From Diphasiastrum complanatum (Eukaryota > Streptophyta > Lycopodiopsida > Lycopodiales > Lycopodiaceae), in the NCBI GenBank assembly GCA_029204225.1, contig CM055102.1:5075520-5139519 (forward strand): a stretch of DNA of 64,000 nt. Reading direction: 5' to 3'. Below, in pieces: positions 53,852 to 64,000 of this stretch (position 1 is its first letter; every line of letters starts with the position of its first letter). The notes under the pieces are model-generated. The model made no database searches. It was not told the origin of the DNA and saw only the letters and a list, made by a program, of their open reading frames with translations. A program made the translations under genes and the position numbers.

Positions 53852-55436
53852 TGCATCAAAGTATGCAGTGGGAGCAGGCTTAACCTAGCCAGGAGCATGC
53901 AAAAAGGATTTTCCAATCCGATTTGCTAGTCAGCAGCTCATTCAGAGATAAACTATTCGACCACAGAGTGAGAGGCACTGGCTATAATTTATGTGGTTAA
54001 GAAATCTCAACATTATTTGATGGCCACTCATTTTTCTTTTTATACGGACCATCAACCCTTGCTTTATGTTGTTAATAAAATTTGCAACATAGGGAGAATC
54101 ACTCGTTGGTTACTTCTGTTGTTGGAGTTTGATTTTCGGATCATCGTGCACAAGGCACAGTAGCATTATATGGCATTTCATGTGTCGCAAATTAAAGGGA
54201 AGGAAACTGCAATCCATCCCCATGATGAGCTACTTGATGCTCCCTTGTTTCACATTGACAATGTACCTAAATGGGCCGCAAACATAGTGAAATACTTAAT
54301 GCGGGGCCAACCAGACAAATCCTTACCCAAGGTGGAACAACAGAAGTGAATTATAAAAGCTAGACCCTAGTAGCTGATTGCTGACCAATTATATCAAAGG
54401 AGATAAAATAGTATCCTGCAAAGATGTATTCTTCCACACGAGGCCACCTAGATTATTTCAATTTAAGTGGCCATTTCACATTACAGTTTGCAAGATCTTG
54501 CAATCAGGATGATGGTGGCCAACGATTCATAAGGACAGGGTTGAGTACTTGAAGAAATGCAACGTGTGCCAGAGAGCTAGAAGATCGACAAGAATGAACT
54601 ATGAGCTTCTACATCCAGTCCTAGCTCAAGCACCATTTGAAAAGTGGGGATTGGACTACATCGGTCCAATTCATCCAGCTGCAAGAAGTTCACAAGCCTG
54701 ATATGTTATCGTGGCTATGGATTATCTCACCAAATGGGTAGAAGCCAAGGCAGTGCGAACAACTGATGCTCGCTCGGTGGAGATAGTCAATGATCGCGGA
54801 AGCCATTTCGTCAATAAGACCATTAAAGTCTTGTTAAAGGAATTATTCGTGATCCATAGATTCAGCACATCTTATTATCCTCGTGGTAATGGGCAAGCAT
54901 AATCATCCAACAAGATCTTGTGTAGCGTTATCACGAAAACAATTGAAGCTAGCAGATCTGATTGGGAGCACAAGTTACATGCTGTTCCTTGGGCATTTAG
55001 GACAGTGTATAAGGGACCAACCACACGCCATTCCAATTGGTCTATGGTCAGGATGCAGTAATGCCAGTGGAGTTTTTGGTGCCGTCATTAAGGGTTGACA
55101 TGAGATGACCCAAATCTCTACAACTGCGCCATGAAGCCTTACCTAAAGTTTGTGAGACACGCAACTTGGCAGTACATGCACTAGCAACCGAGAGATCACG
55201 ACGCAAAGCGTGGCACGATCATCGGTTACACAAGAAGGATCTTCGATCTGGAGACCTAGTCCTCATGTATAAAACCAAGGCGATCAAGGAAAAATTGAAG
55301 TTCACAAGCGAAGGCCGTATCGTGTTAAAGAAATCCTAAGACATGGAACTGTGAACGTTGAACAACTTGATGGGATGCCCTTTGGTACACCCATCAACGG
55401 TAGCCGACTCCACAAGTATTGGCCACCGCAGTAAGA
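53852..55436 (+). pseudogene. Gypsy B RNase H end and integrase (right half)
   Basis: RNase H resumes at ASKYAVGAGL and continues with FLLYTDHQPLLYVVNKICN. The integrase shows CNVCQRARRSTRMNYELLHP (end of the zinc finger), FEKWGLDYIGPIHPAARSSQ, VAMDYLTKWVEAKAVRTTDA, NDRGSHFVNKTIKVLLKELF, TSYYPRGNGQA, DWEHKLHAVPWAFRTVYKG and, in another frame, LVYGQDAVMPVEFLVPSLRV. It ends LHKYWPPQ-stop. The KWVEA..V.T.DA block is typical of the Tat/Athila side of gypsy. About 20 residues are missing between the DA and NDRG blocks. Many stops and frame changes. Confidence 0.88.
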
Positions 55437-55507
55437 CATATCTACCTAGGTGATGAACATCTATGCATACAAGAATCAGATCAAGCCCTATTGGAAGTCA
55501 TCACAAC

Positions 55508-55660
55508 AGATCTAATCAAAATAAGTCAGATCTAATTAGATCCAATCAGATCGAACCAGATCCATCAAGATTCAGCAAGATCGGGCAAAATCTAGGCAGA
55601 TAAAAAAAGATCCAATAGGTTTCAAGTGGGATCTAGATCCAGATGGGATAAAAAAGGCAT
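55508..55660. repeat. GATC-rich degenerate 10-bp repeat
   Basis: Variants of the unit AGATC(C/T)AATC recur about ten times in 150 bp (AGATCTAATT, AGATCCAATC, AGATCGAACC and others). It lies just after the gypsy integrase stop. No coding frame. Confidence 0.7.
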
Positions 55661-56159
55661 CAGATCATCATCAGAAACTTCTTATCCTCAAAAAATATAG
55701 ATTTGAGGCACAAATCTCGAGAAAAATATCAAAAATAGGGGTGAAAATCACTTAAATTGATGGATCAGCAACCAAATCCTCATAACAACTCTCACAAGGC
55801 TCTCCATAGTCAAATTTGACTTGAAATGCAAGTATACACCACTCTACAAGAGTTATGGATAAGGAAATCTCAAGATATCACCAAAAATCACTAAAAAATA
55901 GCACTTTTTTCCATGATTTTTTATAATCCTTTGGGAACTAACTCTTGTGCCCTTGTCAGTTACTAAATCTGACCCAAATACATCTATAAAAATCTCTGAT
56001 GGAAAAATCATCAAAGTTGTGTGTATGCAAGGGTTCAGAGAGGCAGAATCTTTGGAACCGTCGCAGAGCATCAAGATCTCAAAACCAACCTTCGTAGACA
56101 ACAAAATTGGAATTAGGACAGTGGAATTAACATGTTTGCAATGTTAGATTTTGAAAATT

Positions 56160-56178
56160 GTATATATATATATATATA
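56160..56178. repeat. TA microsatellite
   Basis: (TA)n of about 19 bp. About 35 bp later a short repeat of AACC(T/C)TCGCAG begins (56210-56285). Confidence 0.9.
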
Positions 56179-56699
56179 ACTGGTACGAGAGTTCCCTTCT
56201 TGAGAGAGTTCAACCCTCGCGACAACCCTCGCAGGACCTGCTGAACCTTCGCAGGGCAGTCAAAACACCTATTGAACCTTCGCAGACTTTTCTGAAGGTC
56301 CCTACCAATTTTGGTAAAGAACTGAACTGAGAAAAGTGCACTTCTCCTGATACGCACTCTAATTTCCTCTATATAAGAGAAAAATTCGATTCATTTGGCA
56401 CTTCATACAACAAAGCTCTGCCGAGATTTTCTATGAAATTTCAAAGTTCTTTGATTGCGACCAAACTTTGCGTAAACCTCCATCTGCTATCATAACCACT
56501 CGCCATACACTCAACTCCCTCATTTTCAATCCTGTTCACGTGATATCCATCTTTCCAGTTTTTGAAAGCCTTTTCCAATGTTTTTACGCCTTTTGCCTTT
56601 TTTGAAAGCCTTTTCTTGTTTTTTTTGCCATCTCCGTCTTCTACGACATTCTCTTTATCTTTTAATTTGATCAGCTAACATTATAGCTTCCCCTTCTAG

Positions 56700-58752
56700 T
56701 CCTCACAATGCACCATCCAGTCCATCCGACGAAACTGACCCCAAGGACGTCATCAAGAATGACGTGTCTATACTGACATGCAAATCTGGCCACTGCCTGC
56801 AGACTTCTCCTTGGTCACACCATGGGTCCAGGCAGCTGGACCTCTCCTGCAAGCAATGGGCATTCACCCACAGCTCTTCTATGCCACCGTTAACATGCAA
56901 CTCGTTCTCATGGCCTTTGCCACTTTGGATAAGAAGAAAAGCCAGTTCTACATTCAGTACCGTGACACACTGCACCGTGTGAGTGTCAACGCTGACTCAC
57001 TAGCGACAATAGAAATTGTTACTAGTAAACGCAAAAAATTCTCTCATCGAGGTGCCCCTGCCCTCATCCAACTGTTTATAACTCCACTCGGTCCTGAAAA
57101 CCAGGTAAAGACTAACAATGGTTATTTGACAGAGGCTATCAATAACCATCACTCAATCCATCACCTACCTTTCAATTCATTTCCAGCTTGCGCAAGGATC
57201 ACATACAATGTAACCTTCTGAGCCAAATAGTATAATCCTATAAGGAATTCCCTAACCCCAACGTAGTACCCTATGAATGGTCCACCTTTGTCCTCATCGA
57301 ACTGAGGCAAGCCATTAAACCCAACTCGTGTGACCAAAAAAGAAGAAGCCGTCGGGCCCATTCTGTGTAACCTTGTGTACCCTCCTTGAACAGAAGCTTC
57401 GGGATTTTCAACATTCTAGTCTCCTTTCCACCGTCATTCCACATGCTAACCTCTATCCCCCTTCCACTGTTACTACCTCCACTCACTCCACGACAACTAA
57501 CACACCGGTCAACAAATGCGTGCGTGGCACCACCTCCCTCTCCGCTGGCCCTCCTCCCACAAGACATGCACTAACCCTCAACCACGTCCTGATACCACCT
57601 CTTCTACTTCCACTACTACCGTCACCACACAACCATCCACTACCGTCGTCAGTTCTGTTCCTATTGTTTCCATTTCTCCACCCCCCATCGTTATTCTAGT
57701 TTCAACTCCGTCATCCATCACATCGCTTCTTCCATCCCTCATCCCATCTCCATCCCATTCACCCAGTTTAACCCAGATGACTCCCAAATCTCACCTAACA
57801 CCTTCCGATGAATGAGTATTTTTGACAAATCTTCTCCCACTCACGCCTCCATTCTTGACACCACCCTCCAATTTCCTTCCATCTTTCTTGTTCCATCCTT
57901 TGAGCAATCCATTCTCACACCCGCTTCCACCACCGCCACTCCTCTCACACCACCTGCACAGACTACCGAGGGCAAAAAAATATTGTCCAATGAAGCATTT
58001 TTTCAAAATGAAGTATATAAGATCCCCTCAGCGCGCTGGTCCTAAACAGCCAGAGGATCTAGTCGAGCCAAAAGAACTCGTTGAAGACGATGCGGCTGCC
58101 GATTTGCAGATAATTCCACCACTACATCAGCAAGCACCAGCACAACAACCCCTACCGGCCGTGCCAACAGATCTCCATTCGGCATACCAACTTTTGGGCA
58201 CATTTGTCCAGGACGCGATTGCCACCAAAATAATATTAGATGGCCCGTATGGTGAAACTGGCTACTGACAACACGAAGTTGCGAGCGGAACTCACGAAGC
58301 TCCAACAAGACCTGGTAATAGCTAGCCAGCATGAGCAGATACAAAAGGACGAGGTCCTATACACCTATATCTTGAGCCTCCTCAAGTCAGTAATGGATGC
58401 CTCTGCCCAAGTCCAATAGCTCCAGCAAGCGGTAGCACAATGGCTAGCTCCCCCTCAGAGGCCCAATTACAAATCTATGAAACAGAGAATAATCGCTTGG
58501 GAGGGGAGGATCAAGCCTTACAAGCAGAGAAGGCCGCCTGCTTATCACAACCGGTACCTGCAGATCGACCTCTTATACAAACTGAGATGAACCTGTACAG
58601 GCAGCAGATGTGGGTATACAGTCGAACTCTGAACAACTACCAAACAGAGTTTGACCGATACCGTGTGAGTGCTAACCATGAGCTCAACCAAGCCAAAAGC
58701 GCACTCAAAGCATTGCTAGACGGAAAAATAACCCCCTCTAGTAGTGGTTTAT
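56700..58752 (+). pseudogene. Unassigned frameshifted ORF: shared domain, P/T/S linker, coiled coil
   Basis: This is probably one ancestral gene of about 680 codons, now in pieces. First piece: a lead-in with KDVIKNDVSIL, then (56778-57221) VTPWVQAAGPLLQAMGIHPQ, LVLMAFATLDKKKSQFYIQY and LHRVSVNADSLATIEI. This is the domain shared with 26280-26657 (31 of 65 identical). Second piece (57370-57810): runs of Thr, Ser and Pro in alternating frames. Third piece (57812-58260): further P/A/Q-rich sequence with QPEDLVEPKELVEDDAAADL. Last piece (58250-58752): heptad-rich segments such as NTKLRAELTKLQQDLVIASQ and MNLYRQQMWVYSRTLNNYQT, predicting a coiled coil, ending GL-stop. It follows a Tat/Athila-like gypsy pol by 1.3 kb. 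I do not recognise the family. It may be an additional retrotransposon ORF or the gag of another element. Confidence 0.5.
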
Positions 58753-59159
58753 GAAAGAAATTTGAACCTATCTTGGACAATGGGTGTCCGAATCACTGAC
58801 AATTTGATGCCCAAACAATTAGTTTACCAGTTTGTTAACTTGAAGTAGCCGATAGTGGTATCTAAATTGCCAATGGTTAAATGTCAAATGTTTTTGCCGT
58901 CGTTATGTTTTCGTCATGCACAATGTGACTGAAAGTACGATAAATCAATAAACAATGGGTTTGTCAGGGCAGGAAGGTGCCAATATGTAGCTTAAATGTC
59001 AAATGGCACGCTCTCTTAGCCATGTGGGCATGAGCGCTGCCCCATAAGTTTTAATTCAAATAATAGGCCTAAAACCAATGTAATGGTTTTTGAGGGCCAA
59101 ACCACTGGTACGCTGCTAGGTGGCGAATTGTGATAGGGCCGTTCTGATAGTAACTGCTA

Positions 59160-59250
59160 CTAGAAATGGTTCTTCTTCTCTCTCACTAGTAGGCTGTTGC
59201 TATAAGCAGGGGAGGACATCATACATACATTACGTAGAACCATTTCTAGA
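59160..59250. repeat. 91-bp hairpin-like unit with 14-bp perfect arms
   Basis: CTAGAAATGGTTCT (59160-59173) and AGAACCATTTCTAG (59237-59250) are perfect inverted repeats. A related AGAACCATGTCTAGAGATGTAA recurs at 59630. It could be a MITE-like end pair or a transcribed hairpin. Confidence 0.65.
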
Positions 59251-59489
59251 GATGTAATGGATATCTGTGGCATATTATGCCCATTTTCAAATAAATTAAA
59301 AAGCACAAAATGCATGCGTTTTTTTAGAGGCAGATTTTGCTTTTTTGTTTTTGCCTGTCTGTGCCCTTCCGTACGGATTCCGTACAACTGCCATGTGGCA
59401 CATTTGTGTTGGTCAATCAAAGTCAAACCTGCTTATTATGTTTCGTAATGTGATTCTGAATAAAGTTCAAGTATCCATTACACAATGGA

Positions 59490-59609
59490 AGGAGCCGGGC
59501 AAAGGAGGCCATTCTGCCCGGTTCGACTTTTCAAAAAAATTTAGGCTCGGCCCCTCTAAGGCTCCCCTAGATTTTTTTGGAAATCCTTATGGGGTTCTGC
59601 CCGGCTCCT
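59490..59609. repeat. 120-bp unit with 12-bp perfect inverted ends
   Basis: AGGAGCCGGGCA (59490-59501) pairs with TGCCCGGCTCCT (59598-59609). Additional GCCCGG and CCCCTAGA words lie inside, so the arms may pair further with mismatches. It is GC-rich compared with its flanks. Confidence 0.65.
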
Positions 59610-61499
59610 GAAAGATTCTCTTATGTGCCAAGAACCATGTCTAGAGATGTAAGAAGCCTGAAAGCTTCTCTTCTGTGCCAAGCTATGGAGGATTCAGCCT
59701 TTGCAATCTCTTTCGCAGCCTTTGTTAGGCACCCTGCTGTTCTCTGCTTGATAGGCACTGAGGGTTCTTGATCTCATTATGCTATGCAGATGAATGCTTG
59801 CATATTTTGTTTTTGCCTAAGTTCTGTGGACAGAATGGCAGATGTTTGTTTGATATTTTGAATGATATAATGATCAACCTTCTACTATGAATGTTCTTAT
59901 GTTTGGCTTTTAGTTTCCTGGAAGTAAAGCTGTAGGAAAAGATGCCCTTCTGTAGATTCAGCCTAGTATAAGTCCTGGCAGATACAGACCGTGTAGAGAA
60001 ATGAATGTGAAACATGGTTCAGAATCTGAAGAAGGTGGATCTATTGATAGTCGTGAGGGCTTTGCTGCAGCCGTGATTACATTTGTTCTTGAGGATTGAA
60101 GCGTTGTGAAGGGAAGTCATGGAAACATCTCCATTGTGCTCAAGCATGAATACTGGATCTGAGAAAAGAATGCCGCTATCTGACCAGCAGTCATTTCATT
60201 CAGTAAAGAGCCTCTGCTAAAATATTTCCATTGACCATAGCACCGCTGCCATCAACTTGAGGAACTATTGTGAGTGGGATTTGAATGTTCTTGCTCAGCA
60301 ATGCCCTAATCTACCTCGGAAAAGCCTCCAAATCGTGATCTGAAACAGCCTGTGGAAAGGTTCTTTAGAAGCCAACGGTCATTTCTACAAGGCCGACTGC
60401 TGCTGTTTTGAGTAAAAGCCCTTACTCTCTTGCAATAAGGAGAGAGGCCAGGTCTGCAGAAGCCATGAGGCTATCATGTATAGTCAGACTGCTAGCCTGT
60501 CTGTTTGGAAGAATGTCGCTTCTTGCAATGAAAGTTGAAGTGACAGAATCATATGTTAAATCCATGAGGCACCTGAGGATCTTCCTCTCTGATCTGTGGC
60601 CGTTGAATCCGTGAAGGAGAGGCCATCGCTGCTGCCCTGATTATAGCATGTTCAATGTTTTGCATACCTGTCATTAGCTTCTCAATGGAATCTTGTATAT
60701 TGAAGGCCTCTGACCTGCATTGGATTCTAACATTCTAGCCCTGTTCTGATCGCTCTTGAAGAGAGATCCGGTGCTCGCCATTGGAGACAGCTGAAATGCA
60801 AGGATCCGAATGTTCTGTGCAGACTCGAAAGGGCCTTCTGACCGCGATCTGATAGCTGTGAAGGGTGCGACTGTGGTATGCTGCTCCTTCTTACAGTTGT
60901 TGTGGACAGGCAGTTCTCGAAAGAGTGAAGTCTATCACTGTTGCAGTCCTGCGCCTTGACTTGAATCCAGAGAAGATTCATTGAGATAGCAAGTGCCTGA
61001 ACTGAGTTTCAGGTGCCAGCATTGAAGATGTTTTATGAGGTACCACATTTTCCGATAGTGCTACCATGCCATTGAATAACCGTGAACAAGCATGGAACAT
61101 GGCAAAGTTTTTGAATGTGGATTTGATGTGGGCTTATGGCTTCAATGAAAGATGAAGTGAAGATGTGCTATTCTACCCGTAGGACCTATCAATCGGAAAT
61201 GTGTTAAACTTTTGAGCCTCTGTGCCTATAAAGAAAAAGTTGTCATGAATCCACAAGTCCCTATGCCTGCCTTTGTCGTGGAGGAGCGCTATTGTCGGTT
61301 CGTTTATTGCTAAAACATGGATGCTTCAGGATAAGCGTGGATATAATTCGCTTACGTAAAACCTGAGGTTTTATTGGTGGATGATCAGCAAGAACCGAGA
61401 CTTGCCAGATTTTCAGTAATACCCATAAGGGTCTGGTGGCCATTCCGAATAATCTTGTTCATTGACAACTTTCCTCGGCAGTCAATCTTACAAATTGAG

Positions 61500-62985
61500 A
61501 ACAAGATATTGTCGTTGTACGCGCTGGTGCTTATTGGATTGGAGGCCTATTTGGGCTTGGATTTCCTAGATTTGGCCTTTGAAGAATGGATATATCCCGA
61601 ATTGGCGTTGATTTGGGAGTTTGTTGAATTGTGGAACAATGAGACTTTGGTTGAATCTTGCTCGTTGAAGGGCAATCATCCACCTTAGTCTTCCCCTGGT
61701 TATTGCACTTCCCATTTGAAGGCTGCGTGTTTGAGCTTGTCCGTGGACCTTGTGCTGAATTGCCTTCAAGTTGTCCTGTTGACGCTAGTCCTCTTTGTGA
61801 TTTATTACTAATAAATCTAGGCATTGAGTGCGCCAAGAGACCTGATAGAACCTACCGGATTTTCTCGATTGCCAATTTCTTGATTTCCTAAGCTACCATT
61901 GGATTAATAGATTCTACCAGCTTTGTCTTCTATGATGTTTATGTTGCTTGTCTGCTCGAGGGTATCTCTGCGTATTTTGGGACTTTTGTTAGATTGCTTT
62001 CTTCCTCACTCGTTTCATAACTTGGTGGTACGGATTTTTCTTTTATAGTGCATTCTATTTGTAGGTGGATTGATAAACACAGGTGCATGTTGGTCTACAT
62101 AAGCCAAACGCCTCTTGGCTATTTGTGAATTTTTCATCGGGCAATCTCAGCATGGATGATTAACTCCGCATTGTGAACACGAGAGATCGAATGTCGATGG
62201 ACCCCTTGATGTGGACATTCAGCACAACGGTGTTTTCCTCCGCATCCATAGCATCTTACCGAGTGCAATACACCATCGCATCTAAGTTGATAGGCATATA
62301 CTGGTAATAGATTCTCCATAGGATCTTCCATAAAATAGATTGGGAGGCTATTGTGGTCCTCCATTGAGTTCGGTGACATGCAAGATGATATAACCAAAAC
62401 TTCCACCTTGCCACTGTTTGTTGATGAAACTCACGATTTAGGTGGACCAATTTGACATCCATCCTTTTGGTGAGTTCCTTGTTGGCTTGATTTTGCTTGT
62501 GACCTCTAAACAATTGGATCTGGCTGTCTGGTCTTCTGCTCCACCTTTGGTCCATATCGAGGGTTCTTGATTGGACATCATGCACTCGGTTGATTTTCAA
62601 AACAGTATGTACATTCGTCCTTCTCAAGAAAATTGACCGTGTGTTGCACTTAGTTGCCTTTCATAGGGTTCCATTCTTTCTTGATCATCGCTTGTTGATG
62701 ACTTTTGTTCCTCTGATTTTCCATCTGATGATTCAACAATGTGATAGGGGGAATCCATCATCCCATGTGAGCTTTCCATCATGGCAGCATCCTTACAGAG
62801 TTGTGCAAGTGATGCATAAGATGCTAATTTTGCCATACCAGATCTAATCTTTTTGGGCAGTCCAGCATAGTATTTTGCCATGATGATCTGTTAAGGAATC
62901 AAACATTTTTTCACTAGATGGAAGATCCAATAGTGAAGTCGTGGATTGTTTCTTCAGGAAACGTCTTTAGTTTTGATAAACCTGT
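61500..62985 (-). pseudogene. Probable retrotransposon gag remnant with zinc-knuckle-like motif
   Basis: On the minus strand, 62881-62624 reads MAKYYAGLPKKIRSGMAKLA followed by SLAQLCKDAAMMES. This resembles the end of a gypsy gag (..fy.GLp..ir.gm....sl.ql...A..mE). Further along, 62290-62240 reads RCYGCGGKHRCAECP, a CCHC-like knuckle with one residue less than usual between the second Cys and His. Beyond it the frame is rich in Q, S, N and P (61836-61531). Stops and frameshifts are frequent. The class is uncertain; no pol follows in the window. Confidence 0.4.
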
Positions 62986-63084
62986 AAGGGCGGTCTCCAT
63001 AGCTCAGCACTAGAATGTCGCAAAGTAGCTGGTTGGTGGATTGCTTCAAGGTCTGCACAATGATGTTAGCTAATGACATGCCTC

Positions 63085-63545
63085 GAGGTGTCGATGCAGG
63101 GCCTCTCGAGGTGTCGATGCAGGGTCTCTCCACTCAAAAGGGCTTCTAGCAGAGATGAAGTTGAGAGCCGAGTCTGAGAGCATGAAAATTATTAGTGCTA
63201 GGCTAATTGAATATTCTGTGAGTCCCATGGTAATTCCCGAAAGATGGATAGCCATGTGGGAGCTAGTAATTTAGACTCTCTCAACTTAAGTTATGATTTT
63301 TAATAAAGAGGCCTCCTACTATCAAATAATAGATGGAACTCAAAATATTATAGATTGGGGTTTACTCAGTTGCAAGAGTTGGACTCCAAAATAAGATACA
63401 ATTGAGTTCTACAGCTCGTGGGTATAGATAGGAGCCTCCTCCACGAGTTCTGGAGCATGTGTATGTACTGAAATGCTGTTGCTTTGTTAATTAAAGATCA
63501 GTCTACTTCCATTTCCTTCCATGCTCTATCTTCAACAATACTTTA
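63085..63545 (+). mobile_element. LTR-like segment related to 46798-47190
   Basis: Shared blocks in order: TTGAGAGCCGAGTCTGAGAG, TGAGTCCCATGGTAATTCCC, TAGCCATGTGGGAGCTAGTA and CCTCCTCCACGAGTTCTGGA. A gag frame of the same strand starts 40 bp after it, as expected for a 5' LTR. A short duplication (CTCGAGGTGTCGATGCAGG) lies at its left edge, 63082-63124. The ends are not fixed. Confidence 0.55.
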
Positions 63546-63586
63546 TTGATGTGCATAAAATTTAGATTTCTATATATGATATTTCG

Positions 63587-64000
63587 ATGACCATGGTAGA
63601 TAGAGCACGAGAGTGGTTTTTCAACCTCGATCGTGACGATCGACAAGACTGGTCAGAGTTGAAAGAGTCTTTTATTAAACACACCAACCTTTCAGACTCA
63701 CATAGAGCCCCTTTATACGAATTAGTAATATAAAAATTAAAAAAATATGAACGCGTACGTGACTATATTGAGCGCTTTAAACATCTCAGAAGTCAAGTCC
63801 AGGAACAATCAACTGATAAAATGTTGATCATATGGTTTATAGTTGGCCTTCTCAAACACATCCGTAAAGAGCTTAAACCTAGCAAAGAGTATTTTACTCT
63901 TAAATCTGCTATGTCCGATATGCCATTCATGAAGAAGATGAAGGTTCTGATGATGAGGACCAGAAAGAGAAAAGAGCTCATCGTGGATTCTATGATAACC
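63587..64000 (+). pseudogene. Gypsy gag fragment, running off the window
   Basis: The frame reads MVDRAREWFFNLDRDDRQDW, SELKESFIKHTNLSDSH, YERVRDYIERFKHLRSQVQE, LLKHIRKELKPSKEYFTLKS. This fits the retrotransposon gag domain (A..WF..L....I..W.eL...F ... v.eYi.rF). A single TAA at 63731-63733 interrupts it. It continues past the window end, so the rest of the element is unknown. The LTR-like segment at 63085-63545 lies just upstream. Confidence 0.75.

Larger units (their letters stand above)
58755..61500. other. Stretch without recognisable genes
   Basis: Several short frames exist, but none shows a known motif. It holds two inverted repeats (listed separately), a duplicated segment (CCTGAAAG.TTCTCTT.TGTGCCAAG at 59605 and 59658), and a higher GC content around 60.3-61.0 kb than its surroundings. 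No LTR edges were found. Confidence 0.45.

Noticed and set aside
60001-61020. Possible host exons in the GC-richer stretch
   Set aside because: Short frames in several phases with no motif, no convincing splice chain and no long open frame. Left unassigned.
61374-61688. 104-codon + strand frame with hydrophobic stretches (candidate membrane protein)
   Set aside because: No homology is recognised and the opposite strand carries gag-like low-complexity sequence. Most likely antisense translation.

Overview
The window looks like nuclear DNA of a land plant with a large, repeat-rich genome. The evidence is an intron-containing plant-type O-fucosyltransferase gene end, many Ty1/copia and Ty3/gypsy LTR retrotransposons with initiator-tRNA-Met-type primer sites (TGGTATCAGAGC), L1-like LINEs, and long CT microsatellites. 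The sequence alone does not decide between fern, gymnosperm, lycophyte and angiosperm. I recognise no bacterial genes, CRISPR arrays, rRNA or tRNA genes.

Layout. 1-5.2 kb: 3' half of a + strand copia element (RT fragment, RNase H end, 980-bp LTR), broken by a minus-strand LTR element (gag, repeat-rich leader, primer sites, LTR). 5.2-16.9 kb: three copies of one LINE family, each with a CT-rich 3' tail. The outer copy is split by the copia LTR and by a decayed gypsy element (5431-11546); the second (11.7-15.4 kb) keeps ORF1, endonuclease and zinc-finger end but has lost its RT; the third is a short fragment. 17.0-18.2 kb: a copia RNase H with LTR and a dead gypsy protease. 19.4-20.7 kb: the last two exons of an O-fucosyltransferase family gene, the only host gene I can support. 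20.7-23.5 kb: nothing recognisable except a GA repeat. 23.5-28.6 kb: LTR and pol fragments, a 155-bp CT tract, and a minus-strand Tat/Athila-like gypsy pol followed by an unassigned ORF.

29-49 kb is a dense copia region. It holds a + element cut off at 32.9 kb, an almost complete minus element at 33628-39922 with matching LTRs and a 5-bp target-site duplication, and several broken elements nested in one another. 50-55.4 kb holds a second gypsy pol of the Tat/Athila-like type. It is split by a very young 3.1-kb copia derivative (50748-53846) whose two 682-bp LTRs differ at only two positions and whose single intact 562-codon ORF encodes only reverse transcriptase and RNase H. 56.7-58.8 kb carries a frameshifted ORF set (a domain shared with the unassigned ORF at 26.3-26.7 kb, a P/T/S-rich linker, a coiled coil). 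58.8-61.5 kb is mostly unrecognised, with two hairpin-like inverted repeats. 61.5-64 kb holds two further gag remnants and an LTR.

The most unusual items are the gag-less, integrase-less RT-RNase H retrotransposon, the shared ORF downstream of two gypsy pol copies, the LINE family that sits between CT tracts, and a perfect TCACACGTGTGA palindrome that recurs in several copia LTRs and leaders.
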